Shown here piece after piece: positions 10,401-17,809 of a stretch of DNA of 59,205 nt; position 1 is the stretch's first letter, and each line of letters opens with the position of its first letter. A model generated the notes under the pieces. That model saw only the letters and a list, made by a program, of their open reading frames with translations. It searched no databases and had not been told where the DNA came from. A program made the translations under genes and the position numbers. The stretch comes from Pirellulaceae bacterium (GTDB lineage Bacteria; Planctomycetota; Planctomycetia; Pirellulales; Pirellulaceae), in assembly GCA_022448645.1 (NCBI GenBank), contig JAKVBZ010000025.1:1-59205 (forward strand), in the 5' to 3' direction.

Positions 10401-10549
10401 ATTATGAAGGAGGATTGACAGCCGACCACCCGTTTTTCTGGGCCGGTCCGATGCTGCTGGACACGGGTACGCATCCGCATGCCAATCCCGATCCGGTTCA
10501 AGCCAAACTGAATCCGGCCGCCGCCGCAAGACGCGCTGCACCTCGGTAA
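7472..10549 (+). CDS. exported TPR protein with degenerate CHAT (caspase-like) domain
   Basis: The predicted protein has 1025 residues starting at ATG 7472, preceded by GAGGAG with 7-nt spacing. The in-frame GTG 7406 would bury the signal peptide that ends near VYAQRN. The N-terminal two thirds are helical and TPR-like (for example FNEYQRGDYSDALQDFRRAA and GECYYHMGNLTQALDQYDTA). From about residue 725 the sequence matches a CHAT domain: LVIVPDGVLWYLPFETL (about 729-745) is the hallmark strand-turn, and ATGARTVLINRW (about 909-920) matches the late GAR-V-x-x-x-W motif. By hand alignment, the segment that should read LSACxTG reads LLPGFHSP, and the usual histidine in HxxHG is also missing. The fold is therefore probably kept without protease activity. 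An extracytoplasmic scaffold role is inferred. Confidence 0.8.
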   Translation: MILLDRCRGIAFDHPVRLVVFLVLTTGIWSPAVYAQRNFQRNQSKAVPGPTYFAAFNEYQRGDYSDALQDFRRAARNGVFSSLGRWVDAICYHTMAGECYYHMGNLTQALDQYDTAIRIHLAQQGWLLRVRFPDRIAASPTRRSDIQWGSSNRQSVVGRIPETMLSFQGRMDNENALRRGGVVAAPEMVPLRVSEILRCLALSIRRRNELMGPACRHDPLTGRLIQSLRGPQVPPNHWSEGWIDALLGLAYLGADQQEQATKHLQRAIVLDGQFDHPLTPCVLLELGKSATARDQLEMAAELLLEATYVGAYYYQADVVAEAFDHAATVHLISNQPGVYAPLIPATRWARIKNLDPLCTALLLMTSEQLVYRDNVAQAETTLRDAGNLLGRRDMRQGRLGTRFHFQTALLQFERGRVNSGETALREALAWGHNSSLRLFQIALVEKLFQEGKITPRITGTLFDGLLTDPTASNWVHQPFESLSFVTSPADSAWVQWFLLAHDNKQFEKALEIADHIRRRRFYASLPLGGRLLALRWLLAAPNEMLSEEAKLQRQDMLVKYPELAKLFQDVAKLRQTISAQPVAPDGTKQTRELSSLFQNLTRMTDLQEHMLHRLAVRREPSEFSFPPRTSVGQMRKKIRSGQLFVIFFAVDQQLFVYALSKDKYSNWLVDPSANVHQLTAAILRRWGNHDRNNQLKLELLQDKKWKSESAELLAHLFPKNAPEDWDSIEELVIVPDGVLWYLPFETLHREQDGGLRPLVSTLKIRYAPTLSLANPHSDFQRPIRKMAVVPGKIFSKDDNQSATETVEKLTALQRETLLLESPQLAPTRMAAPFWDRLTVLQDISDSKRLPYEWAPAQTEAGKPGNRLSDWFLLPWGAPAQVLLPGFHSPAEDGLKRAGIRDGSELFLTTCGLMATGARTVLINRWRSGGQTAYDLIVEFSRELPNSDAATAWQRSVQLTRGTELDPQREPRVRFSPNYEGGLTADHPFFWAGPMLLDTGTHPHANPDPVQAKLNPAAAARRAAPR

Positions 10550-11097
10550 TACGATCGGCCACTTCCTGGCCAAAAAACATTCGCTCGGTCACCGACTTCT
10601 CTGGAAGTTCCTCGTACAGGGTTCGTGAAACCACGTCTCGTCTTACCGGTTACACGCATTCGTCCGATTGTTTCTTTGACCGATTCTAAAATCGTTGGAT
10701 TCTCGACGAATGTTAAGCTTTTCCGTTGACAGAGGACCCCGTTCACGAGAGGTTGTTGGGTGAGGGACGTGTGAAAGCCAGGTAGCAAGATGATCGCACG
10801 GCGGCAATCTCATGCTCATTCTTCCTATCAGAAAGGTTGCACCGGCACGCTAAGCCGGTCGGACATGATGACACGCAACATGACGCTTCCACCAGATACC
10901 AATGCCCGTCTTAAAATGCTCGTCCGTCAACAGTCACGTGGCCAGTCTGCCACCCAGCGAGATGCTTCCAGCGACAAGACAAAATCCAACCGATTCCGAA
11001 CCAGCTATCGGACTCGAAGTCGTTAGGACCCAATCATTGGTGGTGCTGTTGCGCGAACGCGTTTTTTCTGGGAATCCGTAACCCGATGCGTCTGCAA

Positions 11098-11124
11098 GGG
11101 ATACACTGCCTTTGATTGTATCCC
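11098..11124. terminator. 8-bp stem-loop
   Basis: GGGATACA (11098-11105) and TGTATCCC (11117-11124) form a perfect 8-bp stem with an 11-nt loop. It stands about 550 bp after the TPR/CHAT stop and has no U-tract, so it is a structured element whose terminator role is uncertain. Confidence 0.3.
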
Positions 11125-11218
11125 TCGCTACGGCTTCGGGTTAGGAAAGAACAAGATTCCCAAAGCGCCGGCTTATATTCTCTATATTTCTTCCCGAAAT
11201 CGGAACCTAAGACGGTCT

Positions 11219-11306
11219 CTCGGTGTTTCATTTAACGGGTGTCATCCTGCGTGAATGGTCATCCTGAGCACAGCGCAGGATCTCAGTGAGACCAGATCAC
11301 ACCGAG
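11219..11306. repeat. palindromic element, probable dispersed repeat
   Basis: CTCGGTGT (11219-11226) and ACACCGAG (11299-11306) bound an 88-bp stretch with nested symmetry: ATCCTG/CAGGAT around the centre and a TCTCA-g-TGAGA palindrome. TCATCCTG occurs twice. The core, read on the minus strand as GAGATCCTGCGCTGTGCTCA, resembles a short palindromic repeat that I recall being scattered in many bacterial genomes (ATCCTTCGCT...CTCAGGATGACA). The resemblance is from memory; copy number in this genome cannot be seen from one window. Confidence 0.45.
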
Positions 11307-11386
11307 ATTCTTCGGGCATTGCGCTACGTCACAATCACACGTGCAAAATAGGTTACAGCACTCCTGCTCCCTGACCTACTTTGCGC

Positions 11387-13066
11387 ATGCATCAACTACT
11401 CCAACGTGAAATGATGTATCCCATCAAGTGGAATCTAGTACATTCGTTCATGCAGATTGCCTTCATAGCACTGCTGGGTTGTTGCCTGTCTTTCACGTCG
11501 GAAGTGAACGGCAATGGTCTCGTGGTTCTTCCGGCACAACATGTGGACCAGTTACTGCAAGACGAGATATTCTCGCAGCATTCATTGGTTGCTCTTGCAC
11601 CGCTTACAGACGATTTGACTTATCTACGCCGAGTCTATTTGGATTTGACGGGCCAGCTGCCCACTTCCGATGAGATGAAAAAGTTTGCATCTTCGTCCGA
11701 CCCCAATAAACGGTCGAAGCTCGTTGACCGACTCCTGTTAGATTCCAAATTTGGTACCAATTGGGGGCGCTACTGGCGCGACGTGATCCTCTATCGCCGC
11801 ACTGAAGATCGAGCCATCGTCGTGACTCAATCGTTGACAGACTATTTGTCGCAGCATTTTCGTGACAATACACCCTGGGATGAAATTGCGCAAGAATTCG
11901 TCACGGCCACTGGAAATGTGACAGAAAATGGCAACACGGCCATCATCTTCGCCCAATCGGGAGAACCCGAAAACACAGCCGCGGAAATTTCTCGCATCTT
12001 CATGGGTATCCAAATCCAATGTGCGCAATGCCACGATCATCCATTCGATCGCTGGAAGCGTGAACAGTTTCACGAGTTGGCAGCTTTTTTTCCACGCATC
12101 GCCCTGCGGCGAAAGCGTGTGATGGGCCAACAGATTTTTCACGTGTTATCGCACGATCGACCGGACCGTCACCGGAAGAAAGTAAAGCAGCGCGTTCGCG
12201 GAACACTGGAACATCGGATGTCCGATTTGGAAAACCCTTCGTCACCTGGAAAAATCATACAGCCCTCGTTTTTCGCCACAGGCCAAAAACTGGCTTTGGG
12301 AGTCTCGGATGCTCAGCGTCGAGCTGCATTGGCCACATGGATGACCTCTGCCAACAATGAATGGTTTTCGAAAGCGTTCGTCAACAGGATTTGGTCCGAA
12401 TTGGTAGGAGAAGGTTTCGTCGAGCCGATCGATGATTTAGGCCCCGATCGAGATATCTACGCTCCGAAAACATTGGCTTACCTATCTGCTGAGTTCGTCA
12501 GCCACGGTCACGACATTCACTGGCTATTCCGAACGATCATGGCTACCGAGGCTTATCAGCGCACCAGCCGTCCGCGCGGCAATGCAGACGACGTTCGGTT
12601 TTCTGCGAACCGACCTCAACCGTTACGATCGGATCAGCTGCATAACGTATTCCTGCAATCCGTTGACGCCAACAACTCCGATGTGATGAGCAACCGCGAG
12701 AAACGAAGACGTAAAAAGTATCGTGGACAAAGGGTGGCGTTCCAAAACATGTTCGGTTACGACCCTAGCCAACCGCGAGACGAAATTGTGGCATCCATTC
12801 CTCAAGCGTTGACCTTGATGAACTCGCCACAAGTCAACCGAGCGATTCTAAGTAAAAGAGCACTGGGGCTGAGGCGATGGTTGTTAGAACTCGAAGACGA
12901 TCAGTTAGTTCATGAACTATACGTGCGCTGCTTGGCCAGAAAGCCTACAAAAGTGGAACTGGCAACTTGTTTAGCATTCGTCCGCAATGTAGGTGATCGA
13001 CAAGCCGCATTCGAAGACATCCTGTGGACACTGGTCAACTCGGTCGAATTTCGTTTTCGAATCTGA
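11387..13066 (+). CDS. DUF1549/DUF1553 planctomycete protein (PSD1 type, no N-terminal haem domain)
   Basis: About 559 residues. The start is uncertain: ATG 11387 is shown, and ATG 11411 or 11414 would sit closer to the signal peptide that ends near EVNGNG. DUF1549 covers about residues 40-230: YLRRVYLDLTGQLPTSDEM, FGTNWGRYWRD, and a haem-like CAQCHDHPFDRW motif. DUF1553 follows with ALATWMTSANNEWFSKAFVN, FVEPIDDLGPD and a C-terminal region typical of the family. Unlike the two larger homologues in this window it has no N-terminal CxxCH (PSCyt1) domain and no LamG insertion. The family is exported and nearly confined to Planctomycetes and Verrucomicrobia, with unproven function; a role in degrading complex substrates is a common suggestion. 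It pairs with the DUF1501 gene 49 bp downstream. Confidence 0.9.
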   Translation: MHQLLQREMMYPIKWNLVHSFMQIAFIALLGCCLSFTSEVNGNGLVVLPAQHVDQLLQDEIFSQHSLVALAPLTDDLTYLRRVYLDLTGQLPTSDEMKKFASSSDPNKRSKLVDRLLLDSKFGTNWGRYWRDVILYRRTEDRAIVVTQSLTDYLSQHFRDNTPWDEIAQEFVTATGNVTENGNTAIIFAQSGEPENTAAEISRIFMGIQIQCAQCHDHPFDRWKREQFHELAAFFPRIALRRKRVMGQQIFHVLSHDRPDRHRKKVKQRVRGTLEHRMSDLENPSSPGKIIQPSFFATGQKLALGVSDAQRRAALATWMTSANNEWFSKAFVNRIWSELVGEGFVEPIDDLGPDRDIYAPKTLAYLSAEFVSHGHDIHWLFRTIMATEAYQRTSRPRGNADDVRFSANRPQPLRSDQLHNVFLQSVDANNSDVMSNREKRRRKKYRGQRVAFQNMFGYDPSQPRDEIVASIPQALTLMNSPQVNRAILSKRALGLRRWLLELEDDQLVHELYVRCLARKPTKVELATCLAFVRNVGDRQAAFEDILWTLVNSVEFRFRI

Positions 13067-13115
13067 CAGACCGTAATGGCAAAGCGATGTATCCTTTACT
13101 GCGAGAAAGATTCTC

Positions 13116-14405
13116 ATGACGACTCAACAGACTAGCCATGAACAATCGACAATCCACCGACGCGATGTCATACGATGTCTCGGTTCAGGGTTAGGGTTGT
13201 TGTCCACCGGATACATGCATTGGCCCGAACTACTCGCGGCGCATGCAACGGGATCACGGGAACAAGATTATGCCTGCATCCTGTTATGGATGAAGGGCGG
13301 ACCGAGTCAGTTTGAAACATTCGCACCAAAACCTGAGCATCGACACAGTGGCGAAACTCGCGCCATTTCCACATCGGTCGCCGGAATCGAAATCGCTGAA
13401 AATCTGCCTCTCACCGCCCGTAAGATGCAGGATATCTGTGTGATACGGTCCATGAATAGTAAAGAAGGCAGTCACCCAAGAGCAAGCTTTTTGTTGCATA
13501 CCGGTAACATCCCTACTCCAAGCGTCCGACATCCAGCCCTCGGCTCGATCGTGGCTCAGCAGCTCACCAGAACCGACCACGATCTACCGGCGTTTGTAAA
13601 AATCGGTGCCCAGCGCCGTAACTCATCAGGAGCTGGTTTCTTGGGAGTCGAGTATGAGCCGTTCACCATGCAACGCGCCGATGCGGCTCCTAGGAACACC
13701 GAGTTGCCTGTTGCCCCAAGCCGATTTCGCCGAAGGATGGGACTGCTAAACCAATTGGAGTCAGAAATTAACATTCCCGGTTTAGAAAACCAAGTGATTG
13801 AACAGAGGTCGCTTTACCAGGAAGCTCGGAATCTGGTGCTCAGCCCTGACATGGCGGTCTTCGACATACAACAGGAACCAGCCACGATGCAAGCCGCCTA
13901 CGGAGAATCCTCATTCGGACAAGGATGCTTATTGGCGCGACGATTGGTCGAAGCAGGCGTTACTTTCGTAGAAATCGAATTGGGGAACTGGGACACTCAT
14001 CAAGACAACTTCGCCAGAACGCGTGAATTGTGCCAGCAGATGGATAGGTCCTATGCACAATTGCTCGAAGATCTAAAACAGCGAGGAATGTTGGAACGGA
14101 CACTGGTCATCTGGATGGGTGAGTTTGGGCGCACACCCCGTATCAACCCACGGGCCGGGCGAGATCACTACCCCAAAGCATTCTCACTCGCCCTGGCAGG
14201 CGCCGGCGTGCAGGGTGGCCAGGTGATCGGACGCACGGATGCAGGGGGTGTTGAAGTAACAGAACGTCCTGTAGGCGTCTCGGATCTCTTTCAAACCTTC
14301 TGCCAAGCTTTGAAGATTGATGCGGATCACGAGAACATGAGTCCCATAGGCCGACCCATCAAAGTCGTCGAAGGTGGCACACCAGTTCTGGAAGTATTCG
14401 GATAG
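13116..14405 (+). CDS. DUF1501 family exported protein
   Basis: The protein has 429 residues from ATG 13116. The N-terminus has HRRDVIRCLGSG, a twin-arginine-like signal, so Tat export is likely. DUF1501 is an alkaline-phosphatase-superfamily (sulfatase-like) fold, and the diagnostic segments are present: LLWMKGGPSQFETFAPKP near the start, CVIRSMNSKEGSH, the CLLARRLVEAGVTFVEIELG block, and MGEFGRTPRIN...GRDHYP near the C-terminus. The enzymatic activity of the family has not been established. It lies 49 bp after the DUF1549/DUF1553 gene, and this pairing recurs at three places in the window, which implies a shared function. The ribosome binding site is weak (GAGAAAG). Confidence 0.92.
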   Translation: MTTQQTSHEQSTIHRRDVIRCLGSGLGLLSTGYMHWPELLAAHATGSREQDYACILLWMKGGPSQFETFAPKPEHRHSGETRAISTSVAGIEIAENLPLTARKMQDICVIRSMNSKEGSHPRASFLLHTGNIPTPSVRHPALGSIVAQQLTRTDHDLPAFVKIGAQRRNSSGAGFLGVEYEPFTMQRADAAPRNTELPVAPSRFRRRMGLLNQLESEINIPGLENQVIEQRSLYQEARNLVLSPDMAVFDIQQEPATMQAAYGESSFGQGCLLARRLVEAGVTFVEIELGNWDTHQDNFARTRELCQQMDRSYAQLLEDLKQRGMLERTLVIWMGEFGRTPRINPRAGRDHYPKAFSLALAGAGVQGGQVIGRTDAGGVEVTERPVGVSDLFQTFCQALKIDADHENMSPIGRPIKVVEGGTPVLEVFG

Positions 14406-14672
14406 GAATTGTGGAGAACATTGAAAAGCGAAGGGATGGTGTTGCCTTCAGTGTTTTCGGTCCCAGGCTTCTCATGTCCAGTATTTCCCGTCGTCCTGTC
14501 TCATCATGATAGCACTGCTAGCAAACGTCTGGATACCGGCACAACGAAATCGCTCTTTTCTTCAACAGCCGTGCGCAGTATGAGTTGTATTAACAGGATG
14601 TTTCTGTAACCACCGTGGGTCGCCAGACTCACATCCACTCGATTGGTTTTACACGTTAATAGGAGTGACGTA

Positions 14673-14885
14673 ATGAACCATTGGGAAGATGAAGTTTGCG
14701 AAGAAGAACTCTGGAATGTCGGTAATGCAGATCCACGCCGCGAACGAGCTAGTATGCCGGTGGGTCGACATGCTCGTGCTCGGGCGGCCAGCAAAACGAG
14801 CTGGAAAAGCCGCCGAACCAGTAACCGCCATTCACAGGAACACAGTGGAATGCATCACCGCCGTCGAAATCGAATGTATTCTTGA
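14673..14885 (+). CDS. small charge-segregated protein
   Basis: The 70-residue frame starts at ATG 14673 with AGGAG (14661-14665) 7 nt upstream, which is the main reason for calling it. The first 20 residues are acidic and Trp-rich (HWEDEVCEEELW). The last 45 are rich in Arg, His and Ser, and end in GMHHRRRNRMYS, so the chain is a strong dipole and could bind nucleic acid or form a complex. There is no signal peptide or TM segment. It begins 267 bp after the DUF1501 gene and ends directly in front of the 16-bp tandem repeat. No family is recognised. Overlapping frames on both strands lack a ribosome binding site. Confidence 0.45.
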   Translation: MNHWEDEVCEEELWNVGNADPRRERASMPVGRHARARAASKTSWKSRRTSNRHSQEHSGMHHRRRNRMYS

Positions 14886-14940
14886 GACGCTGCATCTTTG
14901 TGACGCTGCATCTTTGTGACACTGTATCTTTGAGACACTT
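14886..14940. repeat. 16-bp tandem repeat, about 3.4 copies
   Basis: The unit GACGCTGCATCTTTGT occurs at 14886-14901 and identically at 14902-14917. A diverged third copy, GACACTGTATCTTTGA, lies at 14918-14933 and a partial fourth, GACACTT, ends at 14940. It starts immediately after the stop of the small gene and lies upstream of the PEP-CTERM gene. A period of 16 is not a multiple of three, so it is unlikely to be coding. Confidence 0.85.
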
Positions 14941-15033
14941 GGGGCTGGATCTGGCTAAGCTAGACCTCTGACGGACGATAGTCAGGGGGGTAAAACACGG
15001 AAGCTTGCCCTTCCCTTACGGAGGAGAACGCTC

Positions 15034-16479
15034 ATGAACGATTCTCGTCGTTTCAATGCCTTGCACTCAGCGGTTTTGGGACTGCTACTGACGATGGCCC
15101 TCCACGGGGCGGCCTGGGCCACGATGGTACCCAGCGGCACCTACCTGTACGACGCTACCTTCTCTGAATCCGATGCTGGATTCATCTCTTTTGATGGTAC
15201 AGGATTCGTCACACCCACCGACCCCAACGCGCTTACCGACACACTGTTATTCGAATTAACATCCGGGTCAGGGACTTGGAATGCACCATTTGCAGACGCT
15301 GTGTTTTCTATTAGTTCAGGATTTGCCGTTCAGTCGACGGTTGTCATCGACCTAGACAACAACGGCGTCGATTCTGGAGATTCTATTTCCAGCCAGCTTG
15401 GCCCCGGATCTTTTTCTTTCAAGGATTCAGACGAAAAAGTCATCGTTGTGGGCTCATTTAACAGCGCGACCTTCGCAGCCGACCACAGTGGGAATTCTGG
15501 CGGCATTATCTCTTCTATAGGCGGCGGGTTAACCCTGGCACCAGGTCCGGGTTTCTCCTTCCACAACACGTCTACCCAACAATTGCTCAACCCGGAGGGG
15601 TTCTCATTGATCCTTACCGGTATCGACGACACCGGGGTCACAACCAGTGCTTCTTCACCTCTGTTTGACAATAACCAACAGCCGGCCAGTGTATTCCGGG
15701 CAACGTTGGACCCTTTTAGTCTGTCGCAGGGGACGGTCATGTATTCGGGTACCGTAGTCGTTGTTCCCGAACCTCAAGCGTGGATTTTGAGTTGCGTCGG
15801 TGCTTTGATCTGCCTGGCTTGTGTACGCTGGCCACGTTGTTGTTCGATCGGACGAATCGCCGCCGGTTGCTTCACATGGTTAGCATTTCTGCCAGTTTTC
15901 GTCTGGAGAAGGACGATACCGTTGACCACTCCAGCAACGCTACACTTCGAAATACTCATCGTGTGGATCACCCTGGGGAGCATTGTTATGCCCGCCCTGG
16001 GAGAATCGTTTGAGCAAATCGGGACTCCCACCACCTCCGTCGATTTTGAATTACTGGTCTCACACAGGAACGTCAACGAGCACGTCTCGGCCGACAGTCA
16101 CTGGCTTGGCAATCTAACGATGAGCGTCGAAGGTGCTAACGGCATCGAGTCGAGTTCGGCTGATGCCTGGATAACTTCGTTCGCCAACATGCAAAACGAC
16201 TCGCCACAAACCAGCCTGCAAAACCTCTCCAAAGGACCGTGGTCGATCATCTCATGCTTGGATTCCGCTGCACGCTCTGTCTGCGTAACCCTTAGCGAAC
16301 CATGGCCCCTGGTTGTGAACTACGATCCATCGGCGATTGAACCAAAAGGTGCGACTGAGGAGATCACATCGACGATCACGCGACTGGATGCTGACGGCCA
16401 AATCGAGATCCGTCCGACGCGGATGGCAGAACGTAAGTCAGCCATCACAGAATGGATCAACAGCCGAAACGTATGGTAA
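15034..16479 (+). CDS. exported protein with internal PEP-CTERM signal and long C-terminal extension
   Basis: The predicted protein has 481 residues; GGAGGAG lies 7 nt before ATG 15034. It has a clear signal peptide (ending near AWATM). A Gly/Ser/Asp-rich beta-type domain (about 32-240) resembles the bodies of other PEP-CTERM proteins. VPEPQAW at about 247 is followed by a hydrophobic stretch and Arg/Cys (RWPRCC), a complete PEP-CTERM signal. Instead of stopping, the frame continues for about 215 residues: two more hydrophobic segments (about 272-287 and 305-322), the second reading like a signal peptide ending in PALGESF, and then a soluble domain ending at TGG-TAA. Either this is a true multi-TM fusion or two ancestral genes joined by loss of a stop. 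The extension matches no family I know. Confidence 0.75.
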   Translation: MNDSRRFNALHSAVLGLLLTMALHGAAWATMVPSGTYLYDATFSESDAGFISFDGTGFVTPTDPNALTDTLLFELTSGSGTWNAPFADAVFSISSGFAVQSTVVIDLDNNGVDSGDSISSQLGPGSFSFKDSDEKVIVVGSFNSATFAADHSGNSGGIISSIGGGLTLAPGPGFSFHNTSTQQLLNPEGFSLILTGIDDTGVTTSASSPLFDNNQQPASVFRATLDPFSLSQGTVMYSGTVVVVPEPQAWILSCVGALICLACVRWPRCCSIGRIAAGCFTWLAFLPVFVWRRTIPLTTPATLHFEILIVWITLGSIVMPALGESFEQIGTPTTSVDFELLVSHRNVNEHVSADSHWLGNLTMSVEGANGIESSSADAWITSFANMQNDSPQTSLQNLSKGPWSIISCLDSAARSVCVTLSEPWPLVVNYDPSAIEPKGATEEITSTITRLDADGQIEIRPTRMAERKSAITEWINSRNVW

Positions 16480-16775
16480 TCGGTGATTGATTGGTTCGTA
16501 ATTTGCCAAGTGAAGTCTTGATCCTGCCTTCGTTTACCGCTTGATTCTGGCCCCTCGGCTTCGATTTGTCGACATTTCAGGCCTTCCTCGTTCTCTCTAT
16601 TTATGTGGAAGGCTTCTCTGGCGATCAAGATATGGCCCTTTTAAGCCTCACCACGCTTGCCAACCGCGCTTGGATCAAGAATAATAGATTCGTTGGCTGG
16701 TTCCATGGTCCGTCTCACCGTGTGCTCACTGTAACTTGATAGAACCAGCATTGCGGACCTACCTAAGGAGAACGT
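16480..16775. other. 296-bp stretch without gene
   Basis: This lies between the PEP-CTERM-like gene and the leucine-rich-repeat gene. A 102-codon minus-strand frame (16320-16628) mostly overlaps the upstream gene in antisense and has no ribosome binding site. AAGGAG at 16765-16770 serves the next gene. No other structure is recognised. Confidence 0.4.
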
Positions 16776-17648
16776 GTGGTGTATTTATATCGACATAAAT
16801 TTGGTCTCATCGGCTGCCTCCTCTTCGCGATATTGGTGGTTTCGACTTCGTCGACAAACATCGTCTTGGCCGACAAAGTGGAAGTCCCCGATGAAAATCT
16901 GCAAAAGGTTTTGCGTGAGATTCTCAAGCGGAAGCAAATTGAAAAAGAGGAGTTCACCAGCGAAGATTTGTCGACAATATATTTTCTGCATGCTGATGAG
17001 CGGGGCATCAAGGATTTGACCGGATTGGAACACTGCGTGAATCTGGCCGAAGTCAGCCTTGCCAAAAACGAAATCGAAGACGTCACACCGCTCACATCAA
17101 GCCCCAATATCCAGTTGCTCGACTTATCTTACAATCGCGTGACGGACATTAGTGCTTTGTCTAAGTTACAAAAACTACAATACTTGCAGTTGGAACATAA
17201 CAAAGTAGAAGAGATCTCAGCGGTCAGTGAGCTCAAAGCCATGAACTCGCTCTATCTGACCGACAACCGCATTTCGGACATTTCCCCTGTCGCGGAACTT
17301 TCCAAAATCTGGTCACTCTACTTGGCGGACAATCAAGTCAGTGACATCTCGTCTCTCAAACAGTTGAAATGGCTCTCCAATTTGGACTTGCAGCGCAATG
17401 CCGTCAAAGATGTCACTCCACTGACAGAATTGACTGAGCTACGCTGGACTTTTTTGCAAAAGAACCAGATCGAAGACATCAGTCCACTCGTCAACATGGC
17501 AAAGAAAGACATCGAAGGCGAAAAACGGTTCGCCCCGTTCTGGAATCTTCGTCTAGAAGAAAATCCACTCAAGGACGAATCCAAAGAAACGCTCATTCCC
17601 GAATTGGAAAAAATGGGGGTCCGATTAAAGTCCCAAAAAACCGAGTAA
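16776..17648 (+). CDS. exported leucine-rich-repeat protein
   Basis: The protein has about 290 residues, starting at GTG 16776 (or the next codon, GTG 16779), with AAGGAG 5-8 nt upstream. An N-terminal signal sequence (hydrophobic core LIGCLLFAILVVS, cleavage near VLADK) is followed by six to seven internalin-type 22-residue leucine-rich repeats with the pattern L-x-x-L-x-L-x-x-N-x-[IV]-x-D-[IV]-[ST]-x-L. Examples are LDLSYNRVTDISAL, LYLTDNRISDISPV and LYLADNQVSDISSL. The C-terminus is charged and ends in KSQKTE, with no anchor. It is predicted to act outside the cytoplasm in protein-protein or surface binding; the partner is unknown. The spacing of more than 290 bp on the left suggests its own promoter. 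Confidence 0.88.
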   Translation: MVYLYRHKFGLIGCLLFAILVVSTSSTNIVLADKVEVPDENLQKVLREILKRKQIEKEEFTSEDLSTIYFLHADERGIKDLTGLEHCVNLAEVSLAKNEIEDVTPLTSSPNIQLLDLSYNRVTDISALSKLQKLQYLQLEHNKVEEISAVSELKAMNSLYLTDNRISDISPVAELSKIWSLYLADNQVSDISSLKQLKWLSNLDLQRNAVKDVTPLTELTELRWTFLQKNQIEDISPLVNMAKKDIEGEKRFAPFWNLRLEENPLKDESKETLIPELEKMGVRLKSQKTE

Positions 17649-17734
17649 TCTAGAAGTGTTTTCCGGCCAAGGCAGTCGCTACAGGCCGTGACTGAAAGAT
17701 CCTTCTAGCAATGTGGACGGCACACTCGTCGCAA

Positions 17735-17780
17735 GTGTCGCACCAGCCAGGCATACGGTGTCGCACCAGCCAGGCATTCT
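17735..17780. repeat. 23-bp direct duplication
   Basis: GTGTCGCACCAGCCAGGCAT occurs at 17735-17754 and again at 17758-17777. The head-to-tail 23-bp units are identical over 20 bp. The duplication lies between the leucine-rich-repeat gene and the hypothetical gene at 17810, about 30 bp before its start. Confidence 0.85.
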
Positions 17781-17809
17781 TAAAGGCAGGACGATGAGCG
17801 TGATGGAGT

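Larger units (their letters stand above)
10550..11386. other. 837-bp gene-poor stretch
   Basis: No convincing gene is present. A 53-codon frame from ATG 10865 to 11026 encodes a very basic peptide ending in repeated Arg-Thr/Ser pairs, but it has no ribosome binding site. The stretch contains the hairpin at 11098-11124 and the palindromic repeat at 11219-11306. Short minus-strand frames here overlap the end of the TPR/CHAT gene and look like chance. Confidence 0.5.

Noticed and set aside
10498..10788. 96-codon minus-strand frame
   Set aside because: It partly overlaps the TPR/CHAT gene in antisense and its product resembles nothing.
14886..14940. CRISPR-like array
   Set aside because: Units of 16 bp are directly adjacent with no spacers, so this is a tandem repeat, not CRISPR.
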